This document shows positions 1-6,848 of a stretch of DNA of 11,458 bases, in pieces (the first letter of the stretch is position 1; each line of letters begins with the position of its first letter). Under the pieces are notes generated by a model that saw only the letters and a program-made list of their open reading frames with translations, was not told where the DNA came from and made no database searches. The position numbers and the translations under genes were made by a program. Source of the DNA: Lentisphaeria bacterium (lineage in GTDB: Bacteria > Verrucomicrobiota > Lentisphaeria > JABSQK01 > UBA12247); contig DMTJ01000230.1 of assembly GCA_003477185.1 (NCBI GenBank), positions 1 to 11,458 on the forward strand, read 5' to 3'.

Positions 1-2
1 TC

Positions 3-959
3 GTTAAAGGTCACGGTGAACGTAATTGGATCACAGGGAATGCTGCCGCTGTTGGGGGTGATCGTCACCTCCGGAGGCGTCTCGTCTACGATTATCGGAC
101 CCCACGAGCGCGTCTCAGTCCAGTTGGCACCATTGGCATTGAGGTTTGCGTCACGCGTCCGAACGTGAATATAGAACGGATTCACTTCGGGCCCCGAGAG
201 CGAGACGTTTGTTGGAAGCTTGGTCTTATTCTCAATCCGCGGCAGCACCATCGTCGATTCCTGGTTGGTAATGATTCTGTACGAATCAATACCAGCTACA
301 TCTGCAGCGGTAAACAACGTACTGTCCACTTCCGGTGGGGTACCGTCCTGCCCAGCGAGCCAGTTTGGAGCGACCGTCCGGGACGCCGTGTAGTACGGAA
401 ACGTCAACTGCGGCATCGGATCTACCTGCGGTTGCTCATTGTCCAGATGGAACAAGTGCTCCGCGGTCTGAGAGGTACCACCGCTGTGATCAATGGTGAC
501 TCGCAGCCAGACATCGCGCTTGTGATTCCCATCCGCGGATTCGTTCGCAGTCAGACTTGGGTCCCCGGCAACGTTCGCCGCAATCCAAGCAGTCAGTGAG
601 GCTGCTGCGGACCACTCAATCGTAAAGGAACTCAAATCATCGACGCCATTGACCAAAGTCTGAATCTCAGTCCACGGACCAGCGGCCGAGTCAAAACTGA
701 ATTCGTAGAGCACTTCGTTGATCGTCTCGCCACCAGTGATCGGCACGGACGCGTCAATCGTGACACTACTCCTAGGGTCAGTATTTTCTGATACGATGTC
801 GCCTTCTCCGTCTTTCGTATCTTGGAGTGGGGCGCCATTCCAAATACCGGCGGCTGGCTGGGAAATCTGTACGCTGACATCTGCCAAGCCATTAAGTGTT
901 GCTAAGACTCCGACGAGGATCATCCACGTCAGAGTTCGTATTGAGTGAATCGTGTTCAT
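3..959 (-). CDS. Secreted protein with Ig-like domain(s), 5' part only
   Basis: I translated this frame by hand: it is open for 319 codons from the ATG at 959-957 to the window edge with no stop, so the gene continues to the left. Residues 1 to about 26 look like a Sec signal peptide: a basic start (MNTIHSIRT), a hydrophobic core WMILVGVLATL, and a likely cleavage after NGLA. The mature part is rich in Thr, Ser, Asp, Val and Trp, as in beta-sandwich surface proteins. Near residues 297-319 the stretch DETPPEVTITPNSGS resembles the start of bacterial Ig-like repeats (PPxVTITP), and a similar FHLDNEQPQVDP junction lies near residue 180. The start is supported by AGGA at 969-972, nine bases upstream. 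It is probably an exported or cell-surface protein. No catalytic domain is visible in this part, so its function is unknown. Confidence 0.75.
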   Translation of the reverse strand, partial: MNTIHSIRTLTWMILVGVLATLNGLADVSVQISQPAAGIWNGAPLQDTKDGEGDIVSENTDPRSSVTIDASVPITGGETINEVLYEFSFDSAAGPWTEIQTLVNGVDDLSSFTIEWSAAASLTAWIAANVAGDPSLTANESADGNHKRDVWLRVTIDHSGGTSQTAEHLFHLDNEQPQVDPMPQLTFPYYTASRTVAPNWLAGQDGTPPEVDSTLFTAADVAGIDSYRIITNQESTMVLPRIENKTKLPTNVSLSGPEVNPFYIHVRTRDANLNANGANWTETRSWGPIIVDETPPEVTITPNSGSIPCDPITFTVTFN

Positions 960-1033
960 TATTTACGTTCCTGCTTATTTCTGGGCACGAGGGAGCCTAG
1001 GGCCCTTGCCCCAAGAGAATCTTCTTAAGAAAT

Positions 1034-1061
1034 AGTCTATCTCAGCTACCGTATTTTGCAA
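1034..1061 (-). promoter_or_regulatory. Weak sigma70-like promoter candidate for the secreted protein gene
   Basis: On the minus strand TTGCAA (1061-1056) is followed after 16 bases by TAGACT (1039-1034), an imperfect -35/-10 pair about 75 bases upstream of the ATG at 959. The match is 4 of 6 at the -10 box, so this is only a candidate. A short palindrome lies just upstream of it. Confidence 0.2.
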
Positions 1062-1064
1062 CCT

Positions 1065-1080
1065 TCCGTACAGATACGGA
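1065..1080. repeat. Short inverted repeat upstream of the secreted protein gene
   Basis: TCCGTA (1065-1070) and TACGGA (1075-1080) are perfect 6-base arms around CAGA. The site lies directly upstream of the weak promoter candidate, where an operator could sit. It could equally be chance. Confidence 0.25.
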
Positions 1081-1268
1081 GATAGGCTGTCGATTTAGAG
1101 AGCTGGCTCCGCTGTGAGCGCTCCCCTAGCCCTTCATCCTAACCAAACTGGCTGTCCTGCATTTTTCTTCGACCTGTTGATGGTTTGGATTTTAAAACTG
1201 CGCAGAGATTACGATGTTCGCAATCCTCTCCGCGGTTTCATTCTCAGCTGCGTGCATTGGTAGATGGT

Positions 1269-1820
1269 ATGAGAAGGCGCGGCATTATTTAGCCCCAACT
1301 GTAGTTTTACCCGAACCTATCCACACGCTGCGTTAGCTTGATTGAATTGCTCGTAGTCATCACGATCATTGTGATTTTTGCAAGCATGCTTCCCATCTGA
1401 CGGCTTCTTCACACCATCCCCCAACCCTCACGCACATTTCCCGATAACCCACTTCCCCCCTCTCTTTTTTAGCTTAAAAAAATGCTCGCCGACAAGTGCA
1501 TAATTGGCGGCACGGCCACACCGGCCGATACCTATGCCAATGATCCGCGCAATCTCAGCGAGGCAGCCAACCGGACTTGAGTCATGCTCATCAGCGACTT
1601 CCACGACAGCACCAAGTACGTCAACCAGGTCAAATGGACAAGCTCGGGCCTCGCCTTAGCGAGCACCTCGTACTTTCCTCACGAACCGAGTTGGAACAAT
1701 GCCCTACACGTGGAAGGACGTGTCGCACTGATCAGTCGCGAAGAACTCGCGGTCAGGAAGGACACCGGGACTTTCAGCTGGCCTCCTGGTAAAACCATGA
1801 TGGGCGCTGAAAGGTCGTAG
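1269..1820 (+). pseudogene. Decayed type IV prepilin-like gene (LIELLVV N-terminus)
   Basis: One plus-strand frame can be followed from an ATG at 1269 to a TAG ending at 1820. It is broken by in-frame stops at 1290 (TAG), 1302 (TAG), 1398 (TGA), 1470 (TAG) and 1578 (TGA). Codons from 1335 read SLIELLVVITIIVIFASMLP, very close to the class III signal and hydrophobic helix of prepilins (consensus FTLIELLVVIxII). The usual Gly-Phe before TLIE is replaced by Cys-Val, so prepilin peptidase cleavage would be doubtful. The last part (1584-1820) is open for 78 codons and contains WNNALHVEGRVALISREEL. That resembles the ADGHV-type C-terminal motif of pseudopilins from planctomycete- and verrucomicrobia-like bacteria. 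The middle segment (about 1400-1480) is Pro-rich and unlike a pilin, suggesting a deletion or extensive decay. The frame is conserved but stops have accumulated, so I call it a pseudogene. A short expressed remnant from 1584 cannot be excluded. Confidence 0.55.
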
Positions 1821-1880
1821 TATGTGGCCTCTTGGCGATGCCAGCCGCCCCCCGCCAGAACCGCCAGGTTACGCCTTCTC

Positions 1881-2747
1881 TCAGGGTGCGCTTGCGGTCG
1901 GGTCTTCGCTGCTGACAAGAACCACTACCACGCGAAAGGCTGAGCTGCTGTAGGCAGGTCGTACGCGGACAATCGAGTAGAGGTTGTCGTAGGTATCGAG
2001 CGCCTCGCCCTGGTCATTCGCCACGATCGTTCCCACCGGAATCCCCGGGGGGATGGCTCGTCCCAGCTCAGACGTAATCACCCCTTCGCCCAGCGCGATG
2101 TCGATGTCACGCGGCAGGTAACGCACCACGCAGGTGCCGGACTGCTTCCACTGTTTCTTTGCATCTCCGGTGAGGATACCAAACAGCGCACGATTCATCA
2201 GTTCCACGCTGATTCTACAGTTCGGGTCGCGAATCGTCAAGACCGTGGCGCTGTGGTCTGACACTTCCACGATTCTTCCCAGCAGGCAAGCATTTGCCAG
2301 CACCGGGTGCCCGACCTTCAGCCCATCAGCAAGGCCCACATTAATGCGAAGTCGAAATCCTCCAGAAGCAGGGTCTCGATTCGTCACCACCCCGACCACA
2401 GCCCGGTAGCTGGGTGGCAGTGCCAATTCTTCTAACGCCGCAGCCTCTCGTGCCTGCTCCACGGCCAGCTCAAGGCGCCGCATCTCCTGGCGTTGTTCCG
2501 CGATCGTGCGGTCCAGTTCCTGAATCCGCTGAATCAGCTGGCGCTTGCTATGGTTATAGAGGGAATTGCCCCCCACATCTGACGCGGGGGCAGTTTTCGG
2601 ATGGAACGGCGCCGAAAAGTCCGCCAGGGCGGCTCGCACCGAATCGTGAAAGCGCAGCGCAGTTAAGCCCAGAGCAGCCCCTACGACCAAGCCCCCAATT
2701 AGAAATGGCTTCAGTAATTCTCGCATCGGAGCGACAGGGTTCCTCAT
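1881..2747 (-). CDS. mreC: Cell shape-determining protein MreC
   Basis: This 288-residue protein matches MreC in layout and length. It has a short cytoplasmic N-terminus, one membrane helix at about residues 14-31 (PFLIGGLVVGAALGLTAL), a coiled coil at about 66-108, and a beta-rich periplasmic domain at about 113-280. The recognisable MreC core is NVGLADGLKVGHPVLA (136-151), followed by LLGRIVEVSDHSATVLTIRDP (155-175). In the family, MreC is a periplasmic scaffold that links MreB filaments to the wall-synthesis enzymes (PBP2/RodA) of the elongasome. Its usual partners mreB and mreD are not adjacent: a secreted-protein gene and a pilin relic lie on one side and the urease operon on the other. 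An internal ATG at codon 8 is an alternative start; neither start has a convincing ribosome binding site. Confidence 0.85.
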   Translation of the reverse strand: MRNPVAPMRELLKPFLIGGLVVGAALGLTALRFHDSVRAALADFSAPFHPKTAPASDVGGNSLYNHSKRQLIQRIQELDRTIAEQRQEMRRLELAVEQAREAAALEELALPPSYRAVVGVVTNRDPASGGFRLRINVGLADGLKVGHPVLANACLLGRIVEVSDHSATVLTIRDPNCRISVELMNRALFGILTGDAKKQWKQSGTCVVRYLPRDIDIALGEGVITSELGRAIPPGIPVGTIVANDQGEALDTYDNLYSIVRVRPAYSSSAFRVVVVLVSSEDPTASAP

Positions 2748-2974
2748 ACCGGATCTGGGCGGGTCGCTAATCTAGTGTGGTGAAACACAATTTGGTCGGA
2801 AAATTCGAGGGTCTTTCGGCGCTCCGCCGCACTGGCGACACCTCGCCGATGGCCCAGCATCGACTCGTGATCACCAGCGCACCGGAACATCTAAGGTGCC
2901 ACTCGACTTGACCTACGGATTTTTTTTGCAACACTAGTGCGGGTCGGGACAATTGACAGCCCGTACCACCAGCG
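2748..2974. other. Gap between ureG and mreC
   Basis: About 230 bases with no supported gene. It must hold the end of the urease transcript and any promoter of mreC. I found no stem followed by a T-run in the minus direction, so no intrinsic terminator for the operon is visible. Two weak palindromes occur (TCGGCG 2816-2821 with CGCCGA 2844-2849, and GCGC arms near 2970). The eight T's at 2920-2927 lie on the wrong strand for the operon. Confidence 0.5.
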
Positions 2975-3685
2975 CTATCGCGCCAAATCAGCGGCCGCAA
3001 GGATGTGGGCGATGATCTCGGGAACGGCCACGCCGTTCTTGACTTGGGCAAAGACGAACGGGCCGTCGCCACGCATGTGCAGTGTGTCGTGCTCCATCAC
3101 GCCAAGATCGGCACCGACCAGCTCGGCCAGGTCGGTTTTGTTGATCACGAGGAGGTCTGCGTAGGTGACGCCGGGGCCGCCTTTGCGGGGAATTTTATCG
3201 CCGCCAGCCACGTCGATGACATAGATTGTGTAGTCGGCCAGCTCGCGACTGAAGTCGGCAGCGAGATTGTCCCCGCCGCTCTCGACCAACAACAGCTCGG
3301 GCGCTGGGTCGTGCGCTTCCATGAGCTCCTCCAGAGCTGAGAGATTTAGTGAGATGTCCTCGCGAATCGCGGCGTGCGGGCAACCGCCAGTCTGGACGCC
3401 GACGATGCGATCTGCCTCGAGCGCGTCGTGGCGCAGCAAAAACTCAGCATCTTCTTGGGTAAAGATGTCGTTGGTGACGACGGCGAGGTTGTGCGAACTC
3501 CGCAATTTGTTGCAAATCGCCCGCACGAGTGCGGTCTTGCCGCTGCCTACTGGCCCACCAATGCCCACGGTAAAGGCTCGCTGGCTAAAGTCTCTGCGGT
3601 CGCAGGGTGTGGGGCGCTCGGCGTAGTCGCCGGGGGAGTCGAGATGCTCGTGGGTGTGGTCATGATCGTGGCCGTGCATGTGCAT
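2975..3685 (-). CDS. ureG: Urease accessory GTPase UreG with His-rich N-terminus
   Basis: UreG is the GTPase that powers nickel delivery to apo-urease in the UreD-UreF-UreG complex. All family signatures are present: P-loop GPVGSGKT (44-51), [13 protein letters not shown] (71-83), the nickel-binding CPH motif (102-104), VESGGDN (134-140) and the guanine-specificity NKTD (182-185). The protein has 236 residues, longer than the usual roughly 200, because of an N-terminal extension in which 7 of the first 14 residues are His (HxH repeats). Such extensions bind nickel or zinc in UreG and HypB relatives. Here the extension may replace the metal store normally provided by UreE, which is absent from the operon. 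The start is supported by GAGG at 3693-3696; a second ATG two codons in would lose only one of the His residues. It begins 16 bases after the ureF stop. A palindromic 14-mer (3492-3505) lies in codons for LRSSHN (61-66). Confidence 0.95.
   Translation of the reverse strand: MHMHGHDHDHTHEHLDSPGDYAERPTPCDRRDFSQRAFTVGIGGPVGSGKTALVRAICNKLRSSHNLAVVTNDIFTQEDAEFLLRHDALEADRIVGVQTGGCPHAAIREDISLNLSALEELMEAHDPAPELLLVESGGDNLAADFSRELADYTIYVIDVAGGDKIPRKGGPGVTYADLLVINKTDLAELVGADLGVMEHDTLHMRGDGPFVFAQVKNGVAVPEIIAHILAAADLAR
3492..3505 (-). repeat. Palindromic mini-repeat copy 1 (in ureG)
   Basis: On the minus strand this reads TTGCGGAGTTCGCA, identical over 14 bases to the copies at 4160 and 6448 but in the opposite orientation. 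It falls within ureG codons for LRSSHN, a different translation from the copies in ureF and ureAB. Confidence 0.8.
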
Positions 3686-3701
3686 GGGGGTGCCTCGTTG
3701 C

Positions 3702-4364
3702 TCAGGATTGGAACAGTCTGCTATACAAGTGTGGCTGGCATAGCTGCATCATTTCGATAAAGGGAACCGGACGGGTCGCCATGGCGATCTCGGTCGGCGC
3801 CGATTGGTAGATGGCGTCGATTTCTGCGATCATCGCCAGCTGACGCTTACTGGCGGCAAGCGGGCCGATCAGTCCAAGGCGAATGGCGGCGCTAAATTGA
3901 TCGCGGATGGCGCAGAAGGTCATCAGGTCAAAGACCTGGCGCTCGTCGGCCCCGAGCGCGCGCAAGGTCTGGCCAAAGAGCGGTGCGAAGTGCTTCGCGA
4001 GTTTTTGCTCGCGCCACTGCTGGTAGAGCGAACCAAGGATGTCTTTGTGCAGGTCTTGCAACAGGCGCATGAAATTTTGCCCCAGCATCAGGCTCGTGTG
4101 CCGGGTCGCCGGGCCCAGACAGTAGGCGTCGTATTGCTGGACGATGTCCGCGCCCTTGGTTGCGGAGTTCGCAAACCAAGACGCTCGTACGAATGGCCAA
4201 TCCCCCTGCACCAACTGTTGGATGTAGAGGCGGATGTAGTCCGCCAAGCCTTGCGGAGTCCGCAAAGCTGGCAGCTGGGCTGCCGCTTCGAGCCCACTAG
4301 AGAAGGCATAGCCACCGACGGGAAAACCGCTGTCGGCAAGCTGGAACAAATGGGCCGTGGTCAT
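3702..4364 (-). CDS. ureF: Urease accessory protein UreF
   Basis: UreF (220 residues, normal family length) is an all-helical chaperone. It binds UreD on the apo-urease and gates the GTPase activity of UreG during nickel insertion. The N-terminus shows the family signature: [20 protein letters not shown] (7-26), followed by helical sequence. The ATG lies two bases after the ureC stop. No good Shine-Dalgarno is visible, so translation is probably coupled to ureC. Two copies of the palindromic mini-repeat sit in this gene: at 4251-4265 (codons for LRTPQ, 34-38) and at 4160-4174 (within [10 protein letters not shown], about 62-71). A related perfect palindrome GCGAAG-TG-CTTCGC lies at 3985-3998. 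UreD, its usual binding partner, is not encoded in this window. Confidence 0.93.
   Translation of the reverse strand: MTTAHLFQLADSGFPVGGYAFSSGLEAAAQLPALRTPQGLADYIRLYIQQLVQGDWPFVRASWFANSATKGADIVQQYDAYCLGPATRHTSLMLGQNFMRLLQDLHKDILGSLYQQWREQKLAKHFAPLFGQTLRALGADERQVFDLMTFCAIRDQFSAAIRLGLIGPLAASKRQLAMIAEIDAIYQSAPTEIAMATRPVPFIEMMQLCQPHLYSRLFQS
4155..4180 (+). repeat. Palindromic mini-repeat copy 2, extended stem (in ureF)
   Basis: The core TTGCGGAGTTCGCAA (4160-4174) is flanked by CTTGG on the left and CCAAG on the right. This gives 10-base arms with one bulged A at 4175 and a 5-base centre, the longest potential hairpin of the set. The first 14 core bases are identical to copies 1 and 4. Confidence 0.8.
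4251..4265 (+). repeat. Palindromic mini-repeat copy 3 (in ureF)
   Basis: TTGCGGAGTCCGCAA differs from copy 2 by one base (T to C), and the change makes the palindrome perfect: 7-base arms TTGCGGA and TCCGCAA around a single G. It lies 77 bases from the extended stem of copy 2 (ending 4174) within the same gene. Confidence 0.75.
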
Positions 4365-4366
4365 GG

Positions 4367-6076
4367 CTAGAAAAGGTGGTAGAGTTGGGCGAGCGGGAGG
4401 ACTTCTGCGGGCTCGCAGGTCAACAATTCGCCATCGACTCGCACTTCATAGGTCTCGGGGTCCACGGTAATGTTGGGACAGAGGTCGTTCAGGACCATGT
4501 CCTTCTTGCCTACAGAGCGACAGCGCTCGACGGCAACCGCGGTCTTGCCGAGTCCATAGCCAGCGACATTGGGCAGCGAACTCTTGCTGACAAAGACGCG
4601 CGAAGCCCGGGAAGCTGCGCTGGAGAAGGCCCCGAACATGGGCCGCGAGAAAAACGGCTGCGGCGTCGGAATCGAGGCATTAGGGTCGCCCATCTGGGCA
4701 TGGGCGATAATGCCGCCCTTTATCACCAGCTCTGGCTTGGAGCCAAAGAACTGTGGGCGCCAAAGGACCATATCTGCAAGCTTGCCGACTTCGATGGAGC
4801 CGATCTCGTCACTGAAGCCATGGGCGATGGCAGGATTGATGGTGTACTTGGCTACGTAGCGCTTTACCCGGTGATTGTCGGCGCCGGAGCCAACATCTTC
4901 GGGCAGGCTGCCACGCTGCTGTTTCATTTTGTGGGCAGTCTGCCAGGTACGGCAAACGACTTCACCGACTCGGCCCATGGCCTGGGAATCGGAGGCCATG
5001 ATTGAGATTGCGCCCAGGTCGTGCAGGATGTCCTCTGCCGCAATGCTCTCACCGCGGATACGACTGTCGGCAAAGGCGACGTCTTCGGGGATGTTCTTGT
5101 CGAGATGGTGGCAGACCATGAGCATGTCGAGATGCTCGTCGATGGTGTTGACCGTGAACGGCCGCGTTGGGTTGGTAGAGGACGGCAACACATGGGGCTC
5201 TTTGCACAAGGTGATGATGTCTGGGGCGTGCCCGCCGCCTGCGCCTTCGGTGTGATAGGTGTGAATGGTGCGGCCCTTCATCGCTGCCCGTGAGCGCTCG
5301 ACAAAGCCGGACTCGTTGAGGGTATCGGTGTGAATGCAGACTTGAACGTCTTCTTCGTCGGCGATCGTCAGGCATTGGTCGATCGCGGCGGGTGTGGAGC
5401 CCCAGTCTTCGTGGAGCTTGAGGCCGAGAGCGCCGCCGACAATCTGCTCGCGCAGTCCCTCGGGTTTGCTGCTATTTCCCTTGCCTAGGAAACCGAAGTT
5501 GAGGGGATAGCCGTCGGTGGCACGGAGCATCATCTCGATGTGAGTGGCGCCAGGTGTGCAGGTGGTGGCGTTGGTACCGGTGGCTGGCCCGGTGCCGCCG
5601 CCCAGCATAGTGGTAAGCCCAGACGAGATTGCTTCGTCGATCTGCTGGGGGCAGATAAAGTGGACGTGGACGTCCAGCCCGCCAGCAGTAAGGATATGGC
5701 CCTCGCCAGCAATCACTTCGGTAGTCACGCCGACAATCATGTTCTCGTCTACCTTCGGCATCATATGCGGGTTGCCAGCTTTGCCGATGCCGACAATGCG
5801 CTGTTTTTTGACGCCAATGTCTGCTTTATAAATGCCGGTAGCGTCGATCACGAGTGCGTTGGTGATGACTAGGTCCAGCGCTCGGTCGGGATCGATTCCG
5901 GAGGCTTGGCCCATACCATCGCGCAGGACTTTTCCGCCGCCGAATTTGCACTCTTCCCCGTAGGTGGTGAAGTCGCGTTCGACTTGGATGTAAAGGTTGG
6001 TATCTGCCAGGCGCAGGCGGTCACCGGTGGTCACACCGAACATGTCGGCATAGGCGGAGCGTTTCATCGTAGCCAT
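4367..6076 (-). CDS. ureC: Urease subunit alpha (catalytic)
   Basis: UreC hydrolyses urea to ammonia and carbamate at a di-nickel centre. It has 569 residues, the usual length. Every catalytic residue is present with a constant +3 offset from the Klebsiella enzyme. The nickel ligands are H137 and H139 (in DVHVHF), the carbamylated K220 (GLKLHEDWG), H249, H275 and D363 (SDSQAMG). H222 and H323 are the substrate-binding and general-acid histidines, and C322 is the mobile-flap cysteine ([22 protein letters not shown]). The protein should therefore be active if nickel is inserted. The start is chosen at 6076 because a strong AGGAGGAGA lies 8 bases upstream (6085-6093); a second ATG three codons in is less well placed. 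It begins 3 bases after the ureAB stop and is followed after 2 bases by ureF. No copy of the palindromic mini-repeat was found in this most conserved gene. Confidence 0.98.
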   Translation of the reverse strand: MATMKRSAYADMFGVTTGDRLRLADTNLYIQVERDFTTYGEECKFGGGKVLRDGMGQASGIDPDRALDLVITNALVIDATGIYKADIGVKKQRIVGIGKAGNPHMMPKVDENMIVGVTTEVIAGEGHILTAGGLDVHVHFICPQQIDEAISSGLTTMLGGGTGPATGTNATTCTPGATHIEMMLRATDGYPLNFGFLGKGNSSKPEGLREQIVGGALGLKLHEDWGSTPAAIDQCLTIADEEDVQVCIHTDTLNESGFVERSRAAMKGRTIHTYHTEGAGGGHAPDIITLCKEPHVLPSSTNPTRPFTVNTIDEHLDMLMVCHHLDKNIPEDVAFADSRIRGESIAAEDILHDLGAISIMASDSQAMGRVGEVVCRTWQTAHKMKQQRGSLPEDVGSGADNHRVKRYVAKYTINPAIAHGFSDEIGSIEVGKLADMVLWRPQFFGSKPELVIKGGIIAHAQMGDPNASIPTPQPFFSRPMFGAFSSAASRASRVFVSKSSLPNVAGYGLGKTAVAVERCRSVGKKDMVLNDLCPNITVDPETYEVRVDGELLTCEPAEVLPLAQLYHLF

Positions 6077-6079
6077 GGG

Positions 6080-6826
6080 TTAGTTCTCCTCCTGTGATAG
6101 GGCTTCCCAGCGTTTCATTGCCGCTGCGAAGTTCGCAGCATCGGCTCGCCCATCAGTCAGAGCGTTTCCGCCGTGGACGATCTGCTCACCGGCGATTTTT
6201 ACCAACTCGACTTCCTTTTCTTCACCGGGCTCGAAGCGCACTGCGGTCCCGGCGGCAATGTTCAGGCGCTTGCCGTAGGTCGCTTCGCGATGGAAGGACA
6301 GGGCTGGATTAGTCTCGAAGAAAGGGTAGTGGGAGCCAACCTGCACCGGGCGATCGCCCAGATTGGTGACGGTGAGCAGGCTGGTGTCTCGGCCCTCGTT
6401 GAGGGTGATCTCACCGTCCGCCACGAGTGCTTCTCCCGGAGACAGCGTTGCGGAGTTCGCAGCTGGCCGGGCGGTGCGGGTGAGACCAGAGCCGTGCAGG
6501 GCTAGCTTTTCATCGCCGTCTTCGCGGCAGATGGGGTGATGCACAGTGACGAGCTTGGTGCCATCGGGAAAGGTGCCTTCCACCTGGACCTCGTGGATCA
6601 TCTCGGCAACGCCGGGCATGACATCGGCCAGGCCGAGAAATTGCTTACCGAGGTCCATGAGATCCGCGACGCGGCGGCCCTCGCGGATGAACTCCAGGAG
6701 TTGTGCCGAGATCAGGGCGATCGATTCGACATAGTTCAGTGCCAGACCGCGAGCGTACCGCTTCTGCGCCAGAAAGCCTGCCTGGTGGAGCATGAGTTTT
6801 TCGATTTCACGGGGCGTCAGATGCAT
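6080..6826 (-). CDS. ureAB: Fused urease subunit gamma-beta (UreAB)
   Basis: This is a single 248-residue protein. Residues 1-100 are the gamma subunit ([48 protein letters not shown]). Residues about 129-230 are the beta subunit ([54 protein letters not shown]). The linker (about 101-128) and the tail (230-248) are variable. The gamma-beta fusion is a known arrangement (for example in Helicobacter and some other lineages) and supplies the structural subunits that surround UreC. In the beta motif, Pro replaces the His more often seen at SHY(H)FF. GAGAGG at 6833-6838 supports the start. Palindromic repeats fall in the linker (AANSAT, 122-127) and the tail (ANFAA, about 230-234). The gene follows urtE after 22 bases, where ureD is commonly found in other bacteria. 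Confidence 0.95.
   Translation of the reverse strand: MHLTPREIEKLMLHQAGFLAQKRYARGLALNYVESIALISAQLLEFIREGRRVADLMDLGKQFLGLADVMPGVAEMIHEVQVEGTFPDGTKLVTVHHPICREDGDEKLALHGSGLTRTARPAANSATLSPGEALVADGEITLNEGRDTSLLTVTNLGDRPVQVGSHYPFFETNPALSFHREATYGKRLNIAAGTAVRFEPGEEKEVELVKIAGEQIVHGGNALTDGRADAANFAAAMKRWEALSQEEN
6085..6093 (-). promoter_or_regulatory. Strong ribosome binding site of ureC
   Basis: AGGAGGAGA on the minus strand lies 8 bases before the ATG at 6076, inside the end of ureAB. It fixes the ureC start at codon 1 (MATMKRS) rather than the ATG at codon 4, which would put it 17 bases away. Confidence 0.75.
6123..6139. repeat. Palindromic mini-repeat, diverged copy 5 (ureAB tail)
   Basis: GCTGCGAA-G-TTCGCAGC is a perfect palindrome with 8-base arms around one G. 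It shares the TGCG(A/G)A-G-TTCGCA plan of the other copies. It lies in codons for the poorly conserved C-terminal tail of UreAB. It is less similar to the 14-mer, so membership is likely but not certain. Confidence 0.55.
6448..6461 (+). repeat. Palindromic mini-repeat copy 4 (ureAB linker)
   Basis: TTGCGGAGTTCGCA is identical over 14 bases to copies 1 and 2. It sits in the segment encoding the linker between the gamma and beta domains of UreAB and is read as AANSAT, almost the same peptide (ANSAT) as copy 2 in UreF. Confidence 0.8.
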
Positions 6827-6848
6827 GGGGTACCTCTCGGTCGCTACG

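Larger units (their letters stand above)
960..1268. other. Intergenic region between two divergent reading frames
   Basis: About 310 bases without a coding frame I can support. It holds the ribosome binding site, weak promoter candidate and small palindrome of the minus-strand secreted protein gene, and the upstream side of the decayed plus-strand prepilin frame. I see no tRNA, CRISPR repeat or mobile-element end in it. Confidence 0.5.

Noticed and set aside
165..599. Plus-strand 144-codon open frame at the left edge
   Set aside because: The opposite strand holds a continuous frame with signal peptide and ribosome site that runs off the window. The plus-strand product is Arg-rich and featureless.
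1578..1580. TGA in the prepilin frame as a selenocysteine or recoded codon
   Set aside because: Other stops in the same frame are TAG, no selenocysteine-insertion hairpin is evident, and pilins have no need for it. Decay explains all of them.
2920..2927. Run of eight T's after ureG as an operon terminator
   Set aside because: For a minus-strand transcript the tract would be A's, and no adjacent GC-rich stem is present on either strand.
2767..3072. Minus-strand 101-codon frame overlapping the end of ureG
   Set aside because: It is out of frame with ureG over its conserved C-terminus and continues into the gap with no recognisable motif; probably a shadow.
3985..3998. GCGAAG-TG-CTTCGC as another copy of the mini-repeat family
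   Set aside because: It is palindromic and similar in flavour but has a 2-base centre and does not share the 14-mer core, so it may be coincidence in GC-rich coding sequence.
3804..5005. Long plus-strand open frames (188 and 209 codons) opposite ureF and ureC
   Set aside because: They are antisense to fully convincing ureF and ureC, have no recognisable family motifs, and arise from the codon bias of the real genes.
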